DNA from: Acidicaldus organivorans
Lineage (GTDB): Bacteria > Pseudomonadota > Alphaproteobacteria > Acetobacterales > Acetobacteraceae
Direction of reading: 5' to 3'
Assembly (NCBI GenBank): GCA_000759655.1
Contig: KN174092.1
Coordinates: forward strand, 3,225-10,639
DNA length: 7,415 bases
Shown: in pieces, positions 1-6,232 of the stretch
How positions within the stretch are numbered: position 1 is the first letter of the stretch
Layout of the letters: every line of letters begins with the position of its first letter
Notes under the pieces: model-generated
Told to the model about the DNA's origin: nothing
The model's database searches: none
What the model saw: the letters and a program-made list of their open reading frames with translations, nothing else
Position numbers and translations under genes: made by a program

Positions 1-855
1 CCACATCCGGCCATCGCGCTCCGCGGCCTCCTCTGGAGCGGGGCGAGGCTTGCCGGCCCCCTCATCCTGCTCCTCGCTGCGGCGGGCGTGTTCGCAACCT
101 TCCTGCAGACCGGGTTCGCGCTGCGCTTCGATGCCTTTCTTCCCAATTTCTCCCGCCTTTCGCTCCTTGCCGGCTGGCGGCGGATCTTCGGCGTGCAGGG
201 GGTAATTCGCGCTGGCAAGGACGTGCTCAAACTCGCCGTGCTGGGGCTCGCCTTTTTCAGCGTCTATCGCCACGCGCTCACCGCGTTGGGCGCGGCCTTC
301 TACTGGGACCCCGCCACGCTCGCCGCCGCTCTCGGCGCGGGACTGCGCCGGCTGCTCATCGTCATGGCGCTGGGGCAGGCGGTGATCGCTGGGCTCGATG
401 TGCTCGTCGTCCGCTTCCGCTTCCTGCAAAGCCTCCGCATGAGCCGCTACGAGATCAAGCAGGAATTCAAGGAGCTCGAGGGCAACCCGCAGATCAAGGC
501 CCGGCTCCGCGCCCTGCGCCGCCAGCGGGCGCGCAAGCGGATGATGGCGGCGGTCAAGAAATCGACCCTCGTCGTCACCAACCCCACCCATTACGCGGTG
601 GCCCTCAAATATGACCGGACGCGGGATGCCGCGCCGGTCGTGGTGGCCAAGGGGGTCGATGAGGTCGCCGCGCGCATCCGCGAGGAGGCCCTCCGCCATC
701 GCGTGCCGGTGCTGCGCAACCCGCCGCTTGCCCGCGCCCTCTATGAAGTGCCGCTTGAGACTCCCATTCCGCCCGAACACTATCAGGCGGTGGCTGAACT
801 CATCGCGTATGTGTGGCGCCTGCCAGGGCGGCGGCGGAACGCGGCGCGGTTCTGA
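1..855 (+). CDS. flhB: Flagellar biosynthesis protein FlhB, 5'-truncated by window edge
   Basis: FlhB is the inner-membrane component of the flagellar type III export apparatus. Its self-cleaving cytoplasmic domain switches export from rod/hook to filament substrates. The frame is open from base 1 (PHPAIALRGLLWSG...), so the true start lies upstream; 284 residues are visible of the usual 350-380. Three hydrophobic stretches (about residues 14-34, 75-92 and 115-137) fit the last three of four membrane helices. They are followed by the family linker with MSRYEIKQEFKELEGNP. The autocleavage motif NPTH (N194-H197, bases 580-591) sits in VVTNPTHYAVAL; cleavage is expected between N and P. The C-terminal part (VPVLRNPPLARALYE, then AVAELIAYVWRL) matches flagellar FlhB better than injectisome YscU/SctU homologues. 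The ORF ends in TGA before an AT-rich spacer. Family call is firm; FlhB rather than a YscU paralogue is slightly less so. Confidence 0.93.
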   Translation, partial: PHPAIALRGLLWSGARLAGPLILLLAAAGVFATFLQTGFALRFDAFLPNFSRLSLLAGWRRIFGVQGVIRAGKDVLKLAVLGLAFFSVYRHALTALGAAFYWDPATLAAALGAGLRRLLIVMALGQAVIAGLDVLVVRFRFLQSLRMSRYEIKQEFKELEGNPQIKARLRALRRQRARKRMMAAVKKSTLVVTNPTHYAVALKYDRTRDAAPVVVAKGVDEVAARIREEALRHRVPVLRNPPLARALYEVPLETPIPPEHYQAVAELIAYVWRLPGRRRNAARF

Positions 856-950
856 GCGGGCGGCCCATGCGCCAGGTCGGATCATTCATTTTCAAAGATT
901 AATTTTTCAAAGGCGCTCTTTCATGAGAACAAAACCTTTATTTCCAGATC

Positions 951-998
951 GGGAAAACGGTCATTCTCTTCTTTCGTTCCCGTTTTTCTTTGGTTTTT
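951..998 (+). terminator. Weak intrinsic terminator candidate after flhB
   Basis: Bases 951-960 (GGGAAAACGG) can pair with 980-989 (CCGTTTTTCT). The result is a stem of up to ten pairs, two of them G-U, closing a long 19-base pyrimidine-rich loop. T-rich sequence follows (990-998). The stem is AT-rich at its base and the loop is long, so it would be a poor intrinsic terminator. The position, about 100 bases after the flhB stop, is suitable. Confidence 0.22.
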
Positions 999-1063
999 AT
1001 ACCAGTGTATTGAAATGGGTGCCATCTCTCATCCTGATCCATCTCAAAAATCTGGACTGTGCT

Positions 1064-1072
1064 TGATATACC
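1064..1072 (+). promoter_or_regulatory. Possible extended -10 promoter for dnaB operon
   Basis: TGATATACC reads as an extended -10 element (TG-N-TATACC) about 60 bases before the dnaB ATG. It lies at the downstream end of the AT-rich spacer. No convincing -35 hexamer lies 16-18 bases upstream, which an extended -10 can tolerate. The same -10 hexamer, TATACC, occurs in the better-formed purM promoter candidate. Start of transcription would be near 1079. This is inference from motif and position only. Confidence 0.3.
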
Positions 1073-1133
1073 ACAGCCGGGTCGGGGTGGGGGAGGCTGA
1101 CGCGACGGACGGGGAGGGGTAAGATCGGCCGCC

Positions 1134-2630
1134 ATGAGCCGACCCCTCCTCAACCATCCCGCTCCGCCTGCCGATCCGGCCGAGCTCCCCCTCCGCACGC
1201 CTCCCGTCAATCTCGAGGCGGAGCAGGCGCTGCTCGGCGCGATTCTCGCCAACAACAAGGCCTATGAGCGGGTCGCCGAATTCCTTGCCCCCGAGCATTT
1301 CGCCGAGCCCGTCCACGGGCGGCTCTACGAGCTCATCGGCCGCCGAATCGAGGCGGGCCAGCTCGTCAATCCGGTGACGCTGCGCGCCGAGCTCGAACAC
1401 TCCGGCCTGCTCGCCCCCGTGGGCGGCATCGCCTATCTCGGCCGCCTGCTTACCGCCATGGTCGGCGTCATCAACGCCGCCGATTACGGGCGGGTGATCT
1501 ACGATGCCTGGATCCGCCGCCAGCTGATCGATCTCGGTGAGACCATCGTCCACCGCGCCTATGGCGATGAGAGCGGGCTCGACGGTCCGGCCCAGATCGA
1601 GGCCGCCGAGCAGGCGCTGTTCGATCTCGCCAGCCAGCGGACCGAAGACAACGGCCCGGTCTCTTTCGACCGGGCGCTCGCCGAGGCCATCACCGGCGCC
1701 GAGCGGGCCTTCAAGCGGGGCGGGCACGTCGCCGGCCTCTCCACCGGGCTTCGCGATCTCGATGCGCGGCTCGGCGGTCTGCATGCCTCCGACCTTCTCA
1801 TCCTCGCCGGGCGGCCAGGGATGGGGAAGACGGCGCTCGCCACCAAGATCGCCTTTGGCGCGGCGCAGGCGGTGCGGGCGGAGGGCGGCGAGCGGCTTCC
1901 GGCGGTGGCGATCTTCTCGCTCGAGATGAGCGCCGAGCAGCTCGCCACCCGCATCCTCGCCGAAAACGCCCGCATCAGCGGCGATCGCATCCGGCGCGGC
2001 GACATCGCCCAGCGCGACTTCGACCGCTTCGTCGCCGTCTCCCAGGAATTGGTGGGGCTTCCCATCGTCATCGACGACACGCCCGCGATCACCCTCTCGG
2101 CGCTCCGCACCCGCTGCCGCCGCCTCAAGCGCACCCGCGGCCTCGCCCTCGTCGTGGTGGACTATCTCCAGCTCATGCGCCCGGCGGTCGGCACCCGTCC
2201 CGAAAACCGCGTGCTCGAGATCAGCCAGATCACCCAGGGGTTGAAGGCGCTCGCCAAGGAGCTCTCGGTGCCGGTGCTCGCCCTCTCCCAGCTCTCGCGC
2301 GCCGTCGAATCACGGGAGGACAAACGCCCCCAGCTCGCCGATCTCCGCGAATCGGGCACCATCGAGCAGGACGCCGACGTCGTCCTCTTCGTCTATCGCG
2401 ACGAATACTACCTCCAGCAGCGCGCGCCCAAGCAGATGGCCTTCGAGTCGGAAGAGAAATACCAGGACGCGCTGGCCAAATGGCAGCGTGACATGGAGCG
2501 GGTCTATAACAAGGCGGAGCTCTACATCGCCAAGCAGCGCCACGGCCCGACCGGCAAGATCGACCTCTTCTTCGAGGCCGAGTTCACCCGCTTCGCCGAT
2601 CTCGACCCGCACCATGACCCGCACCCCTGA
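1134..2630 (+). CDS. dnaB: Replicative DNA helicase DnaB
   Basis: DnaB is the hexameric 5'-3' helicase that unwinds DNA at the replication fork and contacts DnaG primase. At 498 residues it has the usual alphaproteobacterial length. The N-terminal domain begins near residue 20 (PVNLEAEQALLGAIL) and runs to about 125. A linker follows, then the RecA-like ATPase domain from about 200. Walker A is GRPGMGKT (226-233). The catalytic glutamate is E264 in FSLEMS, Walker B ends at D343 in VVVDYLQLM, and the SQLSR motif follows. The arginine-finger segment KQRHGPTG has R469. An insertion between VYRDEYY and KAELYIAKQ (about 425-460) is common in alphaproteobacterial DnaB. ATG 1134 is chosen because it gives the full N-terminus; GGGGAGGGG (1111-1119) lies 14 bases upstream, a little far for a ribosome site. 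The stop overlaps the alr start by 17 bases. No intein is present. Confidence 0.97.
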   Translation: MSRPLLNHPAPPADPAELPLRTPPVNLEAEQALLGAILANNKAYERVAEFLAPEHFAEPVHGRLYELIGRRIEAGQLVNPVTLRAELEHSGLLAPVGGIAYLGRLLTAMVGVINAADYGRVIYDAWIRRQLIDLGETIVHRAYGDESGLDGPAQIEAAEQALFDLASQRTEDNGPVSFDRALAEAITGAERAFKRGGHVAGLSTGLRDLDARLGGLHASDLLILAGRPGMGKTALATKIAFGAAQAVRAEGGERLPAVAIFSLEMSAEQLATRILAENARISGDRIRRGDIAQRDFDRFVAVSQELVGLPIVIDDTPAITLSALRTRCRRLKRTRGLALVVVDYLQLMRPAVGTRPENRVLEISQITQGLKALAKELSVPVLALSQLSRAVESREDKRPQLADLRESGTIEQDADVVLFVYRDEYYLQQRAPKQMAFESEEKYQDALAKWQRDMERVYNKAELYIAKQRHGPTGKIDLFFEAEFTRFADLDPHHDPHP

Positions 2631-3747
2631 GCGGCCGCGCTTCCGCGAGGCGGACCTGCCGCCAGGCGCGAGCGCGGTCTTCGAGATCGACGCGGCGGCG
2701 CTTCGCGCCAATTATCAGGCACTCCGCGCCCGCCACCCGCGAGGGGCGGTGGCCGCGGTGGTGAAGGCCAACGCCTATGGAAGCGGGATCGAGGTGATCG
2801 CCCCGGTCCTCCATCAGGCCGGCTGTTCGCGCTTCTTCACCGCCCATCTCGGTGAGGCGCTCACCCTCCGCCGTCTTTTGCCCGAGGCGTGGATCGCCGT
2901 CCTCAACGGGCTCCCCCCCCGCGCGGCGGAGGTTTTCATCGAGGCCCGCCTGCTTCCGGTGCTAGGCTCGCTCGCCGAGATCGCGGCGTGGCAGGCGGCG
3001 GCGGCGCGGGCGGGGCGGCGGCTTCCCGCCATTCTCCATCTCGATACCGGGATGGCGCGGCTCGGTCTTGCGGCTTCCGAGGTGGCGCGGCTTGCCGAGG
3101 ACCCGGCGCTGCTCGCGGGGATCGAGGTGGTGCTGGTGATGAGCCATCTGATGGCCGCCGAGCGTCCCGATGATCCGCTGAATGAGGCGCAGCGCCGCCG
3201 CTTCGTCGAACTCGCCGAGCGTCTTCCCCCGGCGCCGCGGAGCCTCGCCAATTCCTCGGGCGTCTTCCTCGGCCCGGCTTACGCCTTCGATCTCGCCCGC
3301 GCCGGGGCGGGGCTTTACGGGATCAACCCGGTCCCCGCCCATCCCAATCCGCTCCGCTTCATCGGGAGGCTGTGGGCACGGGTGTTGCAGGTGCGCGAGA
3401 TCGCCGCCGGCCAGCCGGTGGGGTATGACGCGAGCTGGCGCGCCTCCCGGCCAAGCCGGATCGCCACGCTCGGGCTGGGCTACGCCGATGGGTTTCCGTA
3501 CCGGCTTGCCAATCGCGGCGTGCTCCATTTTGACGAAAGACCGGTTCCGCTGGTAGGTCGTGTCTCCATGGACCTCATCACCTGCGACGTCACCGATCAT
3601 CCCGAGGTGAGCCCCGGCGCTTGGCTCGAGGCGATGGGCCCCGCCCTGCCGCCCGAGACTTTGGCCGCCCTGGCCGGCACCTCGCCCTACGAGATCCTCA
3701 CCTCGCTTGGCGGGCGGATCGTCCGCTGCATCCGGCCGGAGGAGTGA
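2614..3747 (+). CDS. alr: Alanine racemase, PLP-dependent
   Basis: This enzyme interconverts L- and D-alanine with pyridoxal phosphate, supplying D-Ala for peptidoglycan. The frame is open further upstream inside dnaB, but ATG 2614 gives a normal 377-residue protein (MTRTPERPRF...). Upstream codons encode Ser/Arg/Pro-rich shadow sequence. The PLP lysine is K51 in VVKANAYGSG, and the opposing catalytic tyrosine is Y271 in PVGYDASW. Other family marks are LDTGMARLG (143-151), MSHLM, LANSSG (211-216), LYGINP and VSMDLITCDV. The position usually held by a carbamylated lysine, just before the DTGM motif (Lys129 in the Geobacillus enzyme), is His142 here. No strong Shine-Dalgarno sequence precedes the ATG; the 17-base overlap with dnaB suggests translational coupling. 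It is probably the biosynthetic alr rather than catabolic dadX, since no dadA lies nearby. Confidence 0.95.
   Translation: MTRTPERPRFREADLPPGASAVFEIDAAALRANYQALRARHPRGAVAAVVKANAYGSGIEVIAPVLHQAGCSRFFTAHLGEALTLRRLLPEAWIAVLNGLPPRAAEVFIEARLLPVLGSLAEIAAWQAAAARAGRRLPAILHLDTGMARLGLAASEVARLAEDPALLAGIEVVLVMSHLMAAERPDDPLNEAQRRRFVELAERLPPAPRSLANSSGVFLGPAYAFDLARAGAGLYGINPVPAHPNPLRFIGRLWARVLQVREIAAGQPVGYDASWRASRPSRIATLGLGYADGFPYRLANRGVLHFDERPVPLVGRVSMDLITCDVTDHPEVSPGAWLEAMGPALPPETLAALAGTSPYEILTSLGGRIVRCIRPEE
3738..3743 (+). promoter_or_regulatory. Ribosome binding site setting the mlaE start
   Basis: GGAGGA, inside the last codons of alr, lies nine bases before GTG 3753. That is good spacing. It leaves no room for the alternative in-frame GTG at 3744, which overlaps the alr stop as GTGA. 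The site therefore favours GTG 3753 as the start of mlaE. Confidence 0.65.
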
Positions 3748-3752
3748 TCATC

Positions 3753-4532
3753 GTGCTGCTCGACGGGGTTGCCGCGCTCGGCCGCGCCACGCTGGATGTC
3801 TGCCGTTTTGCCGGGAGGCTTGCCCTCTTCGCCCTCGAGGGCCTCTCCCACATCGTCCGTCCGCCCTTCTACGGGCGGATGTTCCTCCGCGCCCTGATCG
3901 AGGTCGGCTATTTCAGCCTTCCCGTGGTGGCGCTCACCGCCATTTTCACCGGCATGGTGCTGGCGCTGCAATCCTATACCGGGTTCTCGCGGTTCTCGGC
4001 AGAGGGGGCGATCGCCAACGTGGTGGTGCTCTCCATGACCCGCGAGCTCGGGCCGGTACTGGCCGGGCTGATGGTGGCGGGACGGGTGGGGGCGGCGATG
4101 GCGGCCGAGCTTGGCACGATGCGGGTCACCGACCAGATCGACGCGCTCGCCACCCTCTCCACCCATCCGATGAAATATCTCGTCGCCCCCCGCCTGTTTG
4201 CGGCGACGCTCGCCCTCCCGTTCCTCGTCGTCATCGCCGACATCCTCGGCGTGATGGGCGGCTTCATCGTCGCCACCGCCAAGCTCGGCTTCAATCCGTA
4301 CGTCTATCTCCACAACACGCTCACCTTCATGCAGACCGAGGACGTGGTCTCCGGCCTGGTCAAGGCGGCGGTGTTCGGCTTCATCGTCGCCCTCATGGGC
4401 TGCTTCCAGGGCTATAACAGCCGGGGCGGCGCGGAAGGGGTGGGGAGCGCGACCACGGCGGCGGTGGTGAACGCCTCGGTGCTCATCCTCGCCTTCGACT
4501 ACGTGCTCACCGAGATGTTCTTCGCGCGCTGA
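3753..4532 (+). CDS. mlaE: MlaE-family ABC transporter permease (lipid asymmetry)
   Basis: MlaE-family permeases form the inner-membrane core of ABC systems that move phospholipid between inner and outer membranes, working with an MlaF ATPase and an MlaD-type MCE protein. From GTG 3753 the protein has 259 residues, close to E. coli MlaE at 260. Family signatures include GMVLALQSYTGF (68-79), TRELGPVLAGLMVAGRVG (96-113) and MAAELGTMRVTDQIDAL (116-132). The part from TRELGPV to DQIDAL is the conserved region contacting the ATPase. Hydrophobic helices are visible at about 56-75, 88-110, 146-178, 202-217 and 235-255. The start follows the alr stop by 5 bases and the stop lies one base before mlaF. 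An upstream in-frame GTG at 3744 would add three residues. In plants and some bacteria the homologue is called TGD1/Ttg2B; the exact lipid cargo cannot be read from sequence. Confidence 0.92.
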   Translation: MLLDGVAALGRATLDVCRFAGRLALFALEGLSHIVRPPFYGRMFLRALIEVGYFSLPVVALTAIFTGMVLALQSYTGFSRFSAEGAIANVVVLSMTRELGPVLAGLMVAGRVGAAMAAELGTMRVTDQIDALATLSTHPMKYLVAPRLFAATLALPFLVVIADILGVMGGFIVATAKLGFNPYVYLHNTLTFMQTEDVVSGLVKAAVFGFIVALMGCFQGYNSRGGAEGVGSATTAAVVNASVLILAFDYVLTEMFFAR

Positions 4533-4533
4533 C

Positions 4534-5307
4534 ATGAGCTCCACCCCCCTCATCCGCATCCGCGGCCTCAAGAAGGCCTTTGGCGAAAAGGTGGTGCTCG
4601 ACGGGGTCGATCTCGACATCGAGGCCGGCACCTCGCTCGTCATCATCGGTGGCTCGGGCTCGGGCAAGTCGGTGCTGATCAAGTGCCTGCTCGGCCTCAT
4701 CCCCTTCGATGCGGGCGAGATCGAGGTGGGGGGCGTGGCGCTCTCCGGCCTGCGCGGGCGTCAGCGCGAGGCGGTGCGGGCGCGTTTTGGCATGCTGTTC
4801 CAGAACGCGGCCCTGTTCGACAGTCTCCCCGTCTGGGAGAACGTCGCCTTCGGCCTCCTCGCCCGTCATCAGATCAGCCGGCGCGAGGCAAGGGAGGCGG
4901 CGATCGGAGTGCTCGCCCAGGTGGGGCTTGCCGCCGATGTCGCCGACCTCTACCCCGCCGAGCTCTCGGGGGGGATGCAGAAGCGGGTGGGGCTTGCCCG
5001 CGCCATCGCCGCCCGGCCCGACATCCTCTGCTTCGACGAGCCAACCACCGGGCTCGACCCGATCATGGGGGCGATCATCGACGGGTTGATCGTCGATTGC
5101 GTCAAGCGGCTAGGCAGCACGGCGATCGCCATCACCCATGACATGGCAAGCGCCCAGCGCATCGGCGACCGCGCCGCGATGCTTTACAAGGGACGGATCA
5201 TCTGGGAGGGGGCGGCGGCGGATCTGCTCAACAGCGGCAATCCGATCGTCGATCAGTTCACCCACGGCCGCCGTGAGGGGCCGATCCAGATGGACGTCCG
5301 CCGCTAA
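4534..5307 (+). CDS. mlaF: MlaF-family ABC transporter ATP-binding protein
   Basis: This is the ATPase that powers the MlaE permease. The 257 residues contain a complete ABC set: Walker A GGSGSGKS (39-46), a Q-loop in MLFQNAALFDSLPVWENV, signature LSGGMQKR (144-151), Walker B LCFDEPTTGLDP (D168, catalytic E169), and the H-loop histidine H202 in AITHDM. The NAALFDSLPVWENV segment after the Q-loop and the GGMQKRV signature form are typical of MlaF/Ttg2A rather than of importers of small solutes. ATG 4534 is one base after the mlaE stop with no clear ribosome site, so coupled translation is likely. The usual third gene, mlaD, does not follow: the next gene is on the opposite strand. The C-terminus is 10-15 residues shorter than E. 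coli MlaF. Confidence 0.93.
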   Translation: MSSTPLIRIRGLKKAFGEKVVLDGVDLDIEAGTSLVIIGGSGSGKSVLIKCLLGLIPFDAGEIEVGGVALSGLRGRQREAVRARFGMLFQNAALFDSLPVWENVAFGLLARHQISRREAREAAIGVLAQVGLAADVADLYPAELSGGMQKRVGLARAIAARPDILCFDEPTTGLDPIMGAIIDGLIVDCVKRLGSTAIAITHDMASAQRIGDRAAMLYKGRIIWEGAAADLLNSGNPIVDQFTHGRREGPIQMDVRR

Positions 5308-5318
5308 GCCTTTAAGCT

Positions 5319-5346
5319 CCGCCGCGAGCTGGGTTGGGAGCGGCGG
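5319..5346. terminator. GC-rich hairpin between convergent operons
   Basis: CCGCCGC (5319-5325) and GCGGCGG (5340-5346) form a perfect seven-pair stem around a 14-base loop, within the 66-base space between the converging mlaF and oxidase subunit genes. It could act on both strands, but neither side shows a T-run. In DNA this GC-rich such inverted repeats arise easily by chance, so confidence is low. Confidence 0.3.
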
Positions 5347-5373
5347 CAGTCGCCCGCGATCGGTGCAGACCGC

Positions 5374-5526
5374 TCAGACGAGGAAGATCGCCATCAAAAT
5401 GAGAAGGAGGGCGATCGCCACCGTGCAGGCGATGACGAAATGGATGAAGCCTTTCCAGAAATGCTGGCGGTCGTTGTAAAACTCGTCCGGGGTGAGGCCG
5501 TGGGTGTTCATCACGTGCTCCGCCAT
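5374..5526 (-). CDS. aa3-type cytochrome c oxidase subunit IV, small membrane protein
   Basis: This 50-residue protein (MAEHVMNTHGLTPDEFYNDR...) resembles the bacterial aa3-type cytochrome c oxidase subunit IV family (COX4_pro), single-helix proteins that sit beside the oxidase core in the inner membrane. A short polar N-terminus ends in a DRQHFWKGF segment, which is where the family typically has an aromatic-rich stretch before the helix. One long hydrophobic helix follows (about 29-49, VIACTVAIALLLILMAIFLV) and reaches the C-terminus. The start at 5526 is supported by GGAGAAAGG at 5533-5541, six bases upstream. A longer in-frame reading runs back into purN but is low-complexity shadow. It lies 46 bases after the purN stop on the same strand and may be cotranscribed. 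No other oxidase genes are in the window. It could instead be an unrelated single-helix protein, since short proteins give weak similarity. Confidence 0.75.
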   Translation of the reverse strand: MAEHVMNTHGLTPDEFYNDRQHFWKGFIHFVIACTVAIALLLILMAIFLV

Positions 5527-5572
5527 GGGGGGCCTTTCTCCGTGCTCGATGCGATGAGATCCTTGCCCGTTT

Positions 5573-6232
5573 TTAGGAGGGGCTGGCGGGGGAAGGCAAG
5601 GGGTTGAGGAGCGCCGCGTCCTCTGGCGCAGAGGCCGGGGTGCAGCGGCTGATGTGGGCGGCGAGCGCCATCGGATAGATTTGATGCTCGAGCGCGAGCA
5701 CCCGCGCGGCGAGGCTTTCCGGCGTGTCCCCGGGGCGGACGGCGAGCGCAGCCTGGGCGAGGATCGGCCCCTCATCGAGGATCTCGGTGACGAGATGGAC
5801 GGTGCAGCCGTGGATCTTCACCCCGGCGGCCAGCGCGCGGGCATGGGTGTCGAGGCCGGGAAAAGCGGGAAGTAGGCTCGGGTGGATGTTGAGCATCCGG
5901 TCGCGGAAGGCCCCGACCAGGAACGGGGTGAGTTTCCGCATGTAGCCCGCGAGGCAGACGATCTCGACGCGAGCCTCCTCGAGCGCGGCGAGGAGGGCGC
6001 GTTCATGGGCCTCACGGTCGCGGCCGAAGGGGCGGTGGGGGATGGCCCGGGCGGGGATGCCGGCGGCCTGGGCGCGGGCGAGGCCGGGGGCGTTTTCCTG
6101 GTTGGAGAGCACGATCGCGATCTCGGCGGGGTAATCGGGGGCGCGAGCAGCCTCGATCAGCGCCGCCATGTTGGAGCCGCGGCCCGAGATCAGGATCCCG
6201 ACCCGCCGGCGCGGTCCGGAGGGGGGACTCAT
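5573..6232 (-). CDS. purN: Phosphoribosylglycinamide formyltransferase (GART), folate-dependent
   Basis: PurN transfers the formyl group of 10-formyltetrahydrofolate to GAR, giving FGAR, the third step of de novo purine synthesis. The 219 residues match the family length (E. coli 212). The phosphate-binding loop GRGSN is at 17-21 ([11 protein letters not shown]). The catalytic triad is N115 and H117 in [13 protein letters not shown] and D153 in [10 protein letters not shown]. Other conserved blocks are [19 protein letters not shown] and [16 protein letters not shown]. The C-terminal tail (about 198-219, rich in Ala, Pro and Ser) is poorly conserved. The ATG overlaps the purM stop as ATGA and has no clear ribosome site of its own, so translation is probably coupled to purM. 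Stop is TAA. Confidence 0.96.
   Translation of the reverse strand: MSPPSGPRRRVGILISGRGSNMAALIEAARAPDYPAEIAIVLSNQENAPGLARAQAAGIPARAIPHRPFGRDREAHERALLAALEEARVEIVCLAGYMRKLTPFLVGAFRDRMLNIHPSLLPAFPGLDTHARALAAGVKIHGCTVHLVTEILDEGPILAQAALAVRPGDTPESLAARVLALEHQIYPMALAAHISRCTPASAPEDAALLNPLPSPASPS

Larger units (their letters stand above)
856..1133. other. AT-rich intergenic spacer between flhB and dnaB
   Basis: This 278-base gap is the longest without a clear gene. Its core, about 881-1066, has about 69 G/C in 186 bases (about 37%) in a window that is otherwise near 70% GC. It contains a nonamer TTTTCAAAG twice (889-897 and 904-912), a pyrimidine-rich tract at 961-998 with only five purines, and TATACC hexamers at 998 and 1067. 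An ATG at 923 opens a 47-codon frame to the TGA at 1064-1066 (MRTKPLFPDRENG...), with AAAGG nine bases upstream. Its composition is unlike the neighbouring genes and I do not call it a gene. From 1073 onward the sequence returns to high GC. The simplest reading is a terminator and promoter region. No tRNA or recognisable RNA family was seen. Confidence 0.7.

Noticed and set aside
1044..1784. 246-codon minus-strand frame opposite the 5' part of dnaB
   Set aside because: It overlaps the conserved DnaB N-terminal domain and shows only Gly/Ala/Glu-rich shadow sequence.
2488..2613. N-terminal extension of alr into dnaB
   Set aside because: The 42 extra codons translate to Ser/Thr/Arg/Pro shadow of dnaB. 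ATG 2614 gives the normal family length.
2962..3600. 212-codon minus-strand frame opposite alr
   Set aside because: It is antisense shadow of a well-supported alanine racemase, with low-complexity Arg/Pro content and no recognisable domain.
3687..4700. 337-codon open frame on the minus strand opposite mlaE and mlaF
   Set aside because: It lies over two clear plus-strand genes. Its product is rich in His, Arg, Glu and Gly without motifs, as expected from the antisense of GC-rich coding DNA.
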